A DNA stretch of 64,000 bases from Microbulbifer sp. YPW1. Its GTDB lineage: Bacteria; Pseudomonadota; Gammaproteobacteria; Pseudomonadales; Cellvibrionaceae. The position numbers were made by a program, and so were the translations under genes. The notes beneath the pieces were generated by a model. The model was not told the origin of the DNA. It did not search any database and was given only the letters and a program-made list of their open reading frames with translations. This document shows, piece after piece, positions 33,994-41,281 of the stretch. Position 1 is the first letter of the stretch. Each line of letters begins with the position of its first letter. The stretch covers positions 4,166,001 through 4,230,000 of the forward strand of contig NZ_CP055157.1 of NCBI RefSeq assembly GCF_013367775.1. Reading direction: 5' to 3'.

Positions 33994-35426
33994 GCAATCA
34001 GTGACTCGCTGTTGACCAGTGTCTCGGCGGAAGTGATATACCCGGCGACTGCCGACGCCGCCACGGTGGACGGGCTGGCCAGATGGGTACGGGTATTGGG
34101 ACCCTGACGCCCCTCGAAGTTGCGATTGGTGCTGGAAATCACGCGCTGGTATTCACCGAAGGTTTCACCCCCGGCGTAAAAGCACATGGAGCAGCCGGAG
34201 TCCCGCCATTCAAAACCCGCATCGGTAAAAATCCGATCCAGCCCTTCTTGCTCCGCCTGTCGTTTTACCCGGCGCGACCCGGGCACCACCACACCACGCA
34301 CGCCGGGCGCAATATGTCGCCCGCGCACCACCGCCGCGGCGGCACGCAGGTCACTGATACGGCTGTTGGTACAGGAGCCGATAAATGCCGCATTCACTGC
34401 AATATCCGCAATCGCCTGCCCGGGCTCCAATGCCTGGTAATCGAGCGCGCGCTGGGCGGCTTCCCGGCGGTGGGGCTCGGTAAATGCCGCTGGGTCGGGG
34501 ACACGCTGATGCAGCCCGACCACCTGTTCCGGGCTGGTGCCCCAGGTCACCATGGGCTCAATGGCGCTGCCGTCGATAATCAGTTCGCGATCAAATTCCG
34601 CGTTGTCATCACTGCGCAACGTGCGCCAGTAGCTGCACGCGTCCTCCCAGTGCTGGCCTTTGGGCGCAAAATCCCGGGCCGCGAAATAGGATTCGACTTT
34701 TTCATCCGGGGCGATGATCGCGGTGAACGCAGAAAACTCCACCGCCATATTGCACAGGGTCAACCGGGCCTCGGCGGACAACTGGCTGATGACCGAACCG
34801 CTGAACTCCACTGCAAACCCCGCCCCGCCATTGGTGCCAAAGCGGGCAATCAGGTGCAGTATCAGGTCCTTGGCCGTCACACCGGGGCGCAGTCGACCAT
34901 CGACAACCACGCGCATGTTCTTCGGCTTGCGCACCCGCAGCGTGCCGGTGGCGAGGGCGTGTTCGGCCTCACTGGACCCGATCCCCCAGGCCAGGGCACC
35001 AATGCCACCGAGGCTGCAGGTGTGGCTGTCCGGGCACACCAGGGACAGACCAGGTAGCACCAGCCCCTGCTCGGGAGAAATCACATGGACAATCCCCTGA
35101 TCTTCGTCATCCACGTCGAACAGGCGGATATTCGCGGCGCGGGTCTCACTGCGGGTGGCGACAATAAAGTCGGTACCGGAGGGCATCAGTGTTTTGTCGC
35201 CGCGACCGGGGAAGGTATCGACAATATGATCCATGGTGCAGAACACCCGGCGCGCATCCCTAACCGCGTAACCGGCAGAGTGCAGACTCTGCAGCGCAAT
35301 CGACCCGGTTCTCTCGTGCAGAAAGACCCGGTCGAGATAGATCAGAGTTTCGCCACTGTCGAGATCACACACGGTGTGATCCGACCACAACTTGTCGAAC
35401 AGCGTACTTGCACCGGATATCGCCAT
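33990..35426 (-). CDS. Aconitase-family hydratase large subunit (LeuC-like)
   Basis: A 478-residue Fe-S dehydratase. The 4Fe-4S ligands are Cys352 (FIGSCTNSRISDL), Cys412 and Cys415 (SGCSMCFYAG). The early signature VCPDSHTCSLGGIGALAWG (130-148) and the late SSTNRNFEGRQGPNTRTHLA are also complete. Together with the small subunit it should interconvert a cis-unsaturated dicarboxylate and its hydroxy acid. It is the first gene of a unit that runs to 26883, with the AT-rich operator-like site 55-70 bp upstream. Confidence 0.92.
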   Translation of the reverse strand: MAISGASTLFDKLWSDHTVCDLDSGETLIYLDRVFLHERTGSIALQSLHSAGYAVRDARRVFCTMDHIVDTFPGRGDKTLMPSGTDFIVATRSETRAANIRLFDVDDEDQGIVHVISPEQGLVLPGLSLVCPDSHTCSLGGIGALAWGIGSSEAEHALATGTLRVRKPKNMRVVVDGRLRPGVTAKDLILHLIARFGTNGGAGFAVEFSGSVISQLSAEARLTLCNMAVEFSAFTAIIAPDEKVESYFAARDFAPKGQHWEDACSYWRTLRSDDNAEFDRELIIDGSAIEPMVTWGTSPEQVVGLHQRVPDPAAFTEPHRREAAQRALDYQALEPGQAIADIAVNAAFIGSCTNSRISDLRAAAAVVRGRHIAPGVRGVVVPGSRRVKRQAEQEGLDRIFTDAGFEWRDSGCSMCFYAGGETFGEYQRVISSTNRNFEGRQGPNTRTHLASPSTVAASAVAGYITSAETLVNSESLIA

Positions 35427-35480
35427 AATTCCTGCCCTCCTGTACCCTGCGATCAGGCCAGATCTTTTATCTCATCAATT

Positions 35481-35496
35481 GATATATTATTATAAC
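35481..35496. promoter_or_regulatory. AT-rich operator-like site between divergent genes
   Basis: GATATATTATTATAAC is the reverse-oriented form of the sites at 3537 and 23059 (GATATA-N4-TATAAC), midway between the LeuC-like gene and the VOC gene. Confidence 0.45.
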
Positions 35497-35528
35497 ATTA
35501 GATCTTTGAGAACAGTGATTTGCCAACA

Positions 35529-36413
35529 ATGAGCATTACCGAGACAAAAATCGCACTTGGCCCCTGCACCATCGCCACCCTGGCCAGCCCCAATGCAGCG
35601 GTACTGGTGGACCAGTACTGCAGCCACCTGCAGTGCCAGGTGCTGGCCAGCGAAACGCTTACCGCGGCGGCAGCCGGGCAATGGGGCTGCCCCGGCCTCG
35701 CCGGCACACGCTACTGGCTGCTCGGCAATATCCACGGGCGGCCGTGGTTGCGTATTGTTGAAGACGCGCAAGCACAGCCAATCGCGCCCCTTTCCCGCGC
35801 GGGCTGGATGTCACTGGAAGTGCTGGTGGAAGATCCGGATGCGCTGGCGGACACCCTCGCGTCGTCCCCCTTCGAGGTACTGCGCCCTGCCGCCGACCTG
35901 GAGCTCAGCGACAAGATCCGTGCGGTGCAGGTACAGGGGCCCTGCGGTGAACTGCTGTATCTGACCCGGATCGCCGACGAAGTGCCGCCGTTCCAGCTGC
36001 CACAGGCGCAGTGCGCCGTCGACCACCTGTTTATTCCGGTGCTGGCGAGCCGCGACCGCAGCGCTGCCCTCACCCTTTACGAGGAGCTGGCGCAGCACCA
36101 AGGTCTCAGCTTCGACACCAAGGTTACGGTGGTCAACCAGCTGCGCGGACTGCCACTGGAACAACAACACCCTCTCGCCACCCTGCAACTGGCAGACAAC
36201 ACCCTGATCGAAATCGACCAGCTCGGCGACCTTGCCGAGGCACCTCGTCAGGACAATTCCCTGGGGGGTGGTATCGCCATGGTCAGCTTTGAGATTGACC
36301 GTCTGCCAGCGGGAGCGAAGGCGCACTGCCATGGTGAAGCGCCCTACCAGGGGCGGCGCAGCTGCACGATTTACGGCCACGACGGCGAACGCATCGAACT
36401 GATCGAGCGCTGA
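35529..36413 (+). CDS. VOC/glyoxalase-fold protein
   Basis: The ATG at 35529 is preferred to a TTG 9 bp earlier; 294 residues. Two or more beta-alpha-beta modules are suggested by LEVLVEDPDALADTLASS followed by GPCGELLYLTRI, then VDHLFIPVLASRDRSAALTLYEEL and SLGGGIAMVSFEIDRLP. The vicinal oxygen chelate fold covers extradiol dioxygenases, lyases, epimerases and binding proteins. Metal ligands cannot be assigned by eye. As the first gene of the plus-strand block ending with the RCCR homologue, it could be a ring-processing or C-C cleaving enzyme. Confidence 0.62.
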   Translation: MSITETKIALGPCTIATLASPNAAVLVDQYCSHLQCQVLASETLTAAAAGQWGCPGLAGTRYWLLGNIHGRPWLRIVEDAQAQPIAPLSRAGWMSLEVLVEDPDALADTLASSPFEVLRPAADLELSDKIRAVQVQGPCGELLYLTRIADEVPPFQLPQAQCAVDHLFIPVLASRDRSAALTLYEELAQHQGLSFDTKVTVVNQLRGLPLEQQHPLATLQLADNTLIEIDQLGDLAEAPRQDNSLGGGIAMVSFEIDRLPAGAKAHCHGEAPYQGRRSCTIYGHDGERIELIER

Positions 36414-36479
36414 TTAACGCGCACTCGCGAATCAATATCGCACCCGAACAAACAATAAGACTGTAAAAAAGAGATTCCT

Positions 36480-37253
36480 ATGCCCTACCGCACTATCCGA
36501 GGACAAATCCGCTACACCAGCCGCAAACCCGACCGCCTGGGTCAGGAGCGCGGTCGCGAGTTTTTCAGTATTACCCAGCAGGCGGACGGCAATGACGTAT
36601 TGCAGGCCCACTGCGAAATCGACGACGCCCCCAGCGTCACCCGCGATATTGTGCAGGCACTGCGACACTCGGATTCGGCGCCGCTGGACTGCTCGGTGCG
36701 CCTCACCGTGGGCGACCGCTTCGAGGGCACCGGCTGGTTCCGCTTTACCGACAAAGTGGCGGAGTGTGAAACCTTCAACCATCGCGACGGGCGCATCAGC
36801 CAACGCATCGAACTGGACGCACCGGTGCAGTGGATGCAGTGCCACCCGATCGCCGGCGACGGCCTGCTGATGCGGCTTTACGATCTCTCAAAAGGCCCCG
36901 GCAAACAGCATTTCCCGCACATGATGCTGTCGTCACCGGATCACCGCGGTGCCACCGGCCCGCTGCTGTTCAAGATGGGCTTTTCCCTGGTGTATGTGGG
37001 CGAAACAGACATCACTGTGGAAGCCGGCACCTTCCGCGCGCGCCATTTCCAGGTGACCGACACCGCCGCCGACCTGCCGGAAGAGCACCCGCCCTACAAC
37101 GTGTGGTGCACCGCCGATGACGACTGCCTGCTGCTGCGCGCCGAGGTAGAGGGATATATGCTGACCCGCTACGAACTGGCGGACGTGCAGTATTTCGAAT
37201 CCCGCGATGGGGTGACCAGCGCACAACAGCCAGCGACGGAAGCGGCTATCTGA
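36480..37253 (+). CDS. Uncharacterised protein (beta-rich)
   Basis: A 257-residue protein without signal peptide or membrane segment. The pattern is of repeated beta strands, for example CSVRLTVGDRFEGTGWFRF, VQWMQCHPIAGDGLLMRLYD and DITVEAGTFRARHFQV. It recalls DUF3108-like or DUF6134-like barrels but I am not certain. It lies 66 bp after the VOC gene and just before an Fnr-type promoter. A ligand-binding or isomerase role in the pathway is possible; no catalytic motif is visible. Confidence 0.6.
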   Translation: MPYRTIRGQIRYTSRKPDRLGQERGREFFSITQQADGNDVLQAHCEIDDAPSVTRDIVQALRHSDSAPLDCSVRLTVGDRFEGTGWFRFTDKVAECETFNHRDGRISQRIELDAPVQWMQCHPIAGDGLLMRLYDLSKGPGKQHFPHMMLSSPDHRGATGPLLFKMGFSLVYVGETDITVEAGTFRARHFQVTDTAADLPEEHPPYNVWCTADDDCLLLRAEVEGYMLTRYELADVQYFESRDGVTSAQQPATEAAI

Positions 37254-37273
37254 CGCCAACCCCGGGGCCGGAA

Positions 37274-37314
37274 TTGACAATGGTCAATGCGGCCCCTCCC
37301 GCCTCGCCTAGTAT
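37274..37314 (+). promoter_or_regulatory. Fnr-type box with -10 element
   Basis: TTGACAATGGTCAA (37274-37287) has perfectly symmetric half-sites. TAGTAT (37309-37314) is centred exactly 31 bp downstream of the box centre. This is the cleanest class II arrangement in the window; the next start codon is at 37352. Confidence 0.72.
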
Positions 37315-37351
37315 CGGATGGGATAACCAAACCACCCGGCGGGAGACAATA

Positions 37352-38218
37352 ATGAAAATACTGATACTGGGCATGGGCCATGTGGGCAAGGCCCTCAGCA
37401 GCCGGCTCCGCGAGCAAGGTCACCAGATCATCGGCACCACCACCACCCCGGAAAAAGTCGACGCACTGAAACCGTTTGCCGATGAAGTCGTGGTACTGAA
37501 AGGCCACGAATCCGAGAAGGTCGCGGAGGCTGCACAAGGGGCCGACCTGATCGTGGTCACCGTCGCACCCAACGTAAGAAATACCCGCACCCCGGAAGAG
37601 CGCCACCAGCACTACCGCCAGGCTTTAGTCGAAACCTGCGCAAGCGCGGCCGCCAGCTGTGAGCGATTGATCTTCCTGTCGTCTTTCTCTGTGTACGGCG
37701 ACGGTGGTGAAGGCGAAGCCCCCATCTCTGAAGAAACCCCCACCAGCAACCACGAGGAACCCTCCTCCCTGTACTACCAGCAGGCGGAAAAGGAAATTCT
37801 TTCCCGCAGCGGGGGCTGTGTATTGCGCTTCCCCGATATGTACGGCGCACCGGGTGACCTGAGCTTCCCCGAGCGGGTAAAGCTGGCGCACTCCTATTTC
37901 GGCGGCAAGGCGCTGTTCGGTGCCGATGCCCTGCTCTACGCAATTCACTTCGAAGACGTGGTCAGCGCTGTGGCCCACGCCATTGAGCACGACCTCAGCG
38001 GCACCTTCAATGTATGTGACAACGAACGTATCCCCGCCACCAATGCGCGCGTGTTCGATGCCATCTGCGACGCAGAGGGCTTGACCCGGCTGGAATTTCT
38101 CAACCAGATCAAGGCACCCAACCGCAGGATCTCGGCAGACAAGATCTACAACACCGGTTACCGCGTTGCCCACGGCGATCCCAATGCCGCTTACCTGCAA
38201 CAGGGCGAACCCGCCTGA
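37352..38218 (+). CDS. NAD(P)-binding epimerase/dehydratase-like protein (extended SDR)
   Basis: The ATG at 37352 follows GGGAG and gives 288 residues; a TTG 78 bp upstream lies within the Fnr box and is not a start. The N-terminal MKILILGMGHVGKAL is a Rossmann entry, VYGDGGEGE and YYQQAEKEIL (Tyr-x4-Lys) resemble the SDR active site. Overall it looks like YeeZ-type or atypical extended SDRs. It immediately precedes the RCCR homologue (63 bp) under the same Fnr-type promoter, so a reductive or epimerising step on the same intermediate is plausible. Confidence 0.82.
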   Translation: MKILILGMGHVGKALSSRLREQGHQIIGTTTTPEKVDALKPFADEVVVLKGHESEKVAEAAQGADLIVVTVAPNVRNTRTPEERHQHYRQALVETCASAAASCERLIFLSSFSVYGDGGEGEAPISEETPTSNHEEPSSLYYQQAEKEILSRSGGCVLRFPDMYGAPGDLSFPERVKLAHSYFGGKALFGADALLYAIHFEDVVSAVAHAIEHDLSGTFNVCDNERIPATNARVFDAICDAEGLTRLEFLNQIKAPNRRISADKIYNTGYRVAHGDPNAAYLQQGEPA

Positions 38219-38281
38219 CGCACGAACGACAACTCCAACAACAATAACCAACAGTCACCTGAGTGATTAACGAGGCGAGCT

Positions 38282-39091
38282 ATGCATTCTGATACGAAAA
38301 CCATCGACCAGTTTCTGTCTGAAAACCCCAACGTGGACGTCAGCAAAGCGTGGGAGCGCTGCTGGGGTATTCTCACCGATGTTAAGCAGACCATTGCCAG
38401 CCGCTTTACCGGACTGGAACTGGAACCCTCCTGCCACGACCGCGAGTACTACACCTCTCCCAACGGCGAATTTGAAGGCTCCTTCCAGGCCTGGAGCGGC
38501 GGTGACTGCGAGTGGCTGGTGAACTCCTGGCTGGGCAATCGCAAGGCCAGCATCCTCGATATGAACGCCACCGCGTACCTGGGCCAGAAGACCGATGTAC
38601 CGCACTTCGTAATGGTCTTCGGCACCATCCCCAAGCTGTTTTTCTATTTCGACTTTATGCCGCGCCGCAACCTGCTGGTGGACAGTAACTACCTCGACAA
38701 GTATTACGCGCCCATCAATGACGAATACCTGGCCCTGCGCGGTCACAAGAACTTCCAGTGGTCCGTGAGCCACGGTCCGTACATGCGCGCACTGATCAAC
38801 CCGTCCACCCAGAGCCTGATGGGCGACCTGAACGACGAGAATATCGACATCCTCGAAAACTATGCCCGCAGCATGCTCAATCACTGGCTGCGCTGGTACG
38901 ACGAAGCCGAACCGCTGGCAGAAAGCGAGCGCGCTACCCTGCAGCGCGACGATCACCAACTGCGCCGCCTGTGTTACGAGCGCGACCCGATGAACAAACT
39001 GGCAACCAAGGTATTCGGGGAAGAAGGTGTGCAGCAGATGCTGACCCTGCGTATGGGTGAGGGTCAGATGCGCCGCGCGTTAGAAGTGTGA
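38282..39091 (+). CDS. Red chlorophyll catabolite reductase (RCCR) homologue
   Basis: A 269-residue protein. By comparison with plant RCCR as I know it, the order and spacing of conserved blocks agree: PHFVM (107-111, plant PNFVV), FDFMPRRNLLVDSNYLDKYY (123-142, plant LDLPHRKDLVLNPDYLKEYY), SHGPYMRALINPS (163-175), ENYARSMLNHWLRW, RDDHQLRRLCYERDP (222-236, plant RDKSFRRKS) and FGEEG (245-249, plant FGEE). RCCR reduces the ring-opened red chlorophyll catabolite to a primary fluorescent catabolite with ferredoxin electrons. It has no plastid or export signal, so it acts in the cytoplasm. It closes an Fnr-controlled pair of genes. Substrate could be another bilin. Confidence 0.82.
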   Translation: MHSDTKTIDQFLSENPNVDVSKAWERCWGILTDVKQTIASRFTGLELEPSCHDREYYTSPNGEFEGSFQAWSGGDCEWLVNSWLGNRKASILDMNATAYLGQKTDVPHFVMVFGTIPKLFFYFDFMPRRNLLVDSNYLDKYYAPINDEYLALRGHKNFQWSVSHGPYMRALINPSTQSLMGDLNDENIDILENYARSMLNHWLRWYDEAEPLAESERATLQRDDHQLRRLCYERDPMNKLATKVFGEEGVQQMLTLRMGEGQMRRALEV

Positions 39092-39117
39092 GTTGAAGTA
39101 TCTGGTGAGAAGTAACT

Positions 39118-39140
39118 TCAGGCCTGGCTCCCAGGCCTGA
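39118..39140. terminator. Bidirectional hairpin between convergent genes
   Basis: TCAGGCCTGG-CTC-CCAGGCCTGA, a perfect 10-bp stem with a 3-nt loop between the stop codons of convergent genes. No U tract on either side. Confidence 0.55.
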
Positions 39141-39154
39141 GGACCTATCCCGGC

Positions 39155-39859
39155 TTACTCCTGTAGCGATGGCGCTTGCGCCTCTCCCTGCAGGAGTTTG
39201 GCCAGATATTCCGGTGCAATCATGGTGCAGTAGTGGGTACCCATAAAACTGCCCGGTACCGGCATAAAACGGCGGTACTCCACGTGCAGTGACTTGGTGC
39301 GCAGCTTCAGGGTTTCATCCTCACTGTAGGCCACCTGATAAAATTCTGGACGCAGCCAGAAAGGCCCGATAAATACGCTTTCCTCCTCGGCCAGGGCAAC
39401 GCGCTCCCGGGGCAGAGTTGTCGCCCCCTGCTCTTCCAGCGCCCGGTAGACATCATCCAGCATACGCGCCTGCCACTTCTGGCATTCGCGGTCTTCCTCG
39501 GCAATGGTAAGTTCACTGGTGGACGCATGGGCGGTGCGGATACGCTCGGCGGTTTTCATTTTGCAGGCCACGGTCACCGGAAATTCGGCACGTTCGCCAT
39601 CGGCAAACTGGTAGCCAACATACTGGTGCGTGGTCAGCGGTTGCGCCAGCGCCTTGGATTTTTTAAACGTGTTCCAGTAGGTACCTTCCTCGTACAACAC
39701 ATTGTCTACGGCCAGATCGGTACCGGCGATAAACTGCTGAACACGCCCGCAGAAAGCGTCGTCCGTGGACAGCGGATAGGCATCGGTTGCAGCCGATTGC
39801 ACGGTGGCGGCCATCCCGAACAGTAGCGGGACAAACGCAAGGGTAGGAAATGCTCTCAC
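39155..39859 (-). CDS. Exported protein of unknown function
   Basis: A 234-residue protein with a signal peptide (MRAFPTLAFVPLLFGMAA, cut near VQSA). It has four or five cysteines (FCGRV, ACKMK, RECQKW, HYCTMI), fitting periplasmic disulfides. The rest is mixed helix and strand with no motif I know. It is convergent with the RCCR gene and divergent from the chlorophyllase-like gene, so it may be unrelated to the island or a periplasmic accessory. Confidence 0.7.
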   Translation of the reverse strand: MRAFPTLAFVPLLFGMAATVQSAATDAYPLSTDDAFCGRVQQFIAGTDLAVDNVLYEEGTYWNTFKKSKALAQPLTTHQYVGYQFADGERAEFPVTVACKMKTAERIRTAHASTSELTIAEEDRECQKWQARMLDDVYRALEEQGATTLPRERVALAEEESVFIGPFWLRPEFYQVAYSEDETLKLRTKSLHVEYRRFMPVPGSFMGTHYCTMIAPEYLAKLLQGEAQAPSLQE

Positions 39860-39959
39860 TCTTTATACTCCCAGGCAGGGGGTTAAATTTATCATGCTTA
39901 CACGGTACGCATGGTCAGAAGTTCCAGATCATGGATACCCCAACTGCTGATCGCATGAA

Positions 39960-40001
39960 TTGACAATTATCAATCCGCGGCCCCGAGTGGCTCGCTAACC
40001 T
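39960..40001 (+). promoter_or_regulatory. Fnr-type box with -10 element
   Basis: TTGACAATTATCAA (39960-39973), the closest match to the Fnr consensus in the window, with TAACCT (39996-40001) centred about 32 bp downstream. It precedes the chlorophyllase-like gene at 40054. Confidence 0.68.
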
Positions 40002-40053
40002 CAAATCAGAAAGCCATCCCGCATTTTCAGATAACGATACCAGGCAAATCTCC

Positions 40054-41034
40054 ATGTACATGACCCGCTGTCTTTTCGATGCCTTCAAAGTAGATGCCCT
40101 GCAGCCTCCTTACGATACAGGCATCGCCAGGATCTACTACCCCGCCCAGTACGGGGACTCCTTTGAAGAGCGCAATACCGGTGCCGTACCCGTGGATGAA
40201 TCGCTGGCACCCTGCCCGGTACTGATCCTGTTTCACGGTATCAATATCGACCCCGCCGGCTACCGGTGGCTGGCGGAATCCCTGGCGGCCTCCGGCATTG
40301 TCACGGTCACCTACCAGCTGGTCGCCGAAGAAATGCCCGGCTACGTAGCCGCTACGCCCGGGATCGAACTGCAATCACTGACCCCAGACCAGTTTGGCAA
40401 GCAGCCCTCGGCACTCGCCATGCCCGCCATCCTGACCATGCTGGAACGCCTCAACGGCAGCGGGTTACTGGCCGGCAAGCTCGACTTGGATCGCCTGGCA
40501 TTTGGCGGCCACAGTGCCGGTGGCACCCTCGCCCTGTTGAATGCCAACCCAAGCTGGTTCCCGGGGTTGCGTGCGGTCTTTTCCTATGGCGCCCACACCG
40601 GTGCCTCAACCCTCCTCGGCTGGCCGGAAGAAACCCTGCTGCCTGTGAGCGAAGACATCCCGGTATTGTTGATTGGCGGCGAGCAGGACGGCTGTATCGC
40701 CCACAGTGCCCACCGCTATGGATCCAGCAATGCCAGCGCCACCGCCCGCATCGAACAGACTTTTGGCCAGGCGGTTCCCGAAAACGGCGGCAACAATACC
40801 CTGCTGCTGCTGAATGATGCCAATCACTTTTCGATCTGTTTCCCCGCAGACGATACCTGCGGGCGCAGCTACATCGACCTTCCCGCGGGATCCGGGCAAG
40901 GGCGCGATACTGCCGGCCAGGCCATTGGCAGTTTTCTCAAGGGGTTTCTCTGTGATGATCAGGAGGCCAGAACGGCCTTTCAGGAGCTGAGTGGCGCAAA
41001 CCACGAGCAGATCAGCAAATTGCTGCGCAAGTAA
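40054..41034 (+). CDS. Chlorophyllase-like alpha/beta hydrolase
   Basis: A 326-residue hydrolase with a complete triad: Ser154 in GGHSAGG (151-157), Asp212 (GGEQDGC) and His258 (NDANHFS). The PVLILFHGINIDPAGYRWLAESLAASG segment (55-81) and the position of the nucleophile elbow match the chlorophyllase/PET-hydrolase-like group, where chlorophyllase carries GHSRGG. Chlorophyllase removes phytol from chlorophyll. No signal peptide is seen, so action would be cytoplasmic. The gene is under an Fnr-type promoter and next to the RCCR gene, which raises the chance of a chlorophyll-related role; other ester substrates are possible. Confidence 0.75.
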   Translation: MYMTRCLFDAFKVDALQPPYDTGIARIYYPAQYGDSFEERNTGAVPVDESLAPCPVLILFHGINIDPAGYRWLAESLAASGIVTVTYQLVAEEMPGYVAATPGIELQSLTPDQFGKQPSALAMPAILTMLERLNGSGLLAGKLDLDRLAFGGHSAGGTLALLNANPSWFPGLRAVFSYGAHTGASTLLGWPEETLLPVSEDIPVLLIGGEQDGCIAHSAHRYGSSNASATARIEQTFGQAVPENGGNNTLLLLNDANHFSICFPADDTCGRSYIDLPAGSGQGRDTAGQAIGSFLKGFLCDDQEARTAFQELSGANHEQISKLLRK

Positions 41035-41281
41035 TCGAGGGAATAAGAAAGAATTTCAGAAACTACAGCCGCGGGAGCTGTCCCACTCCCGCGCTGCCTT
41101 TCTGGTTTGTTGTTTGCTGTCAAAGCGGTCGGCGGACTTTGCCCGCACATGGGCGCCGCCTTTGCGCAACAGCGGATTTTGCGCGACCGGGTTGCCCGGC
41201 GCGCGCCGTTCTTTTGCGGAAATTTTGATAGAAATTTTCCGCTCAGATTTTCTCTTCAATAAACTCTCCTTAAATCCATCT

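Noticed and set aside
33343..35426. Leucine biosynthesis leuCD.
   Set aside because: No leuA or leuB nearby, and translational coupling with two PrpD-like genes points to catabolism; not fully excluded.
37274..37351. A TTG start giving 26 extra residues for the SDR-like protein.
   Set aside because: The TTG is the first half-site of the Fnr box and the residues do not fit the Rossmann start MKILILG.
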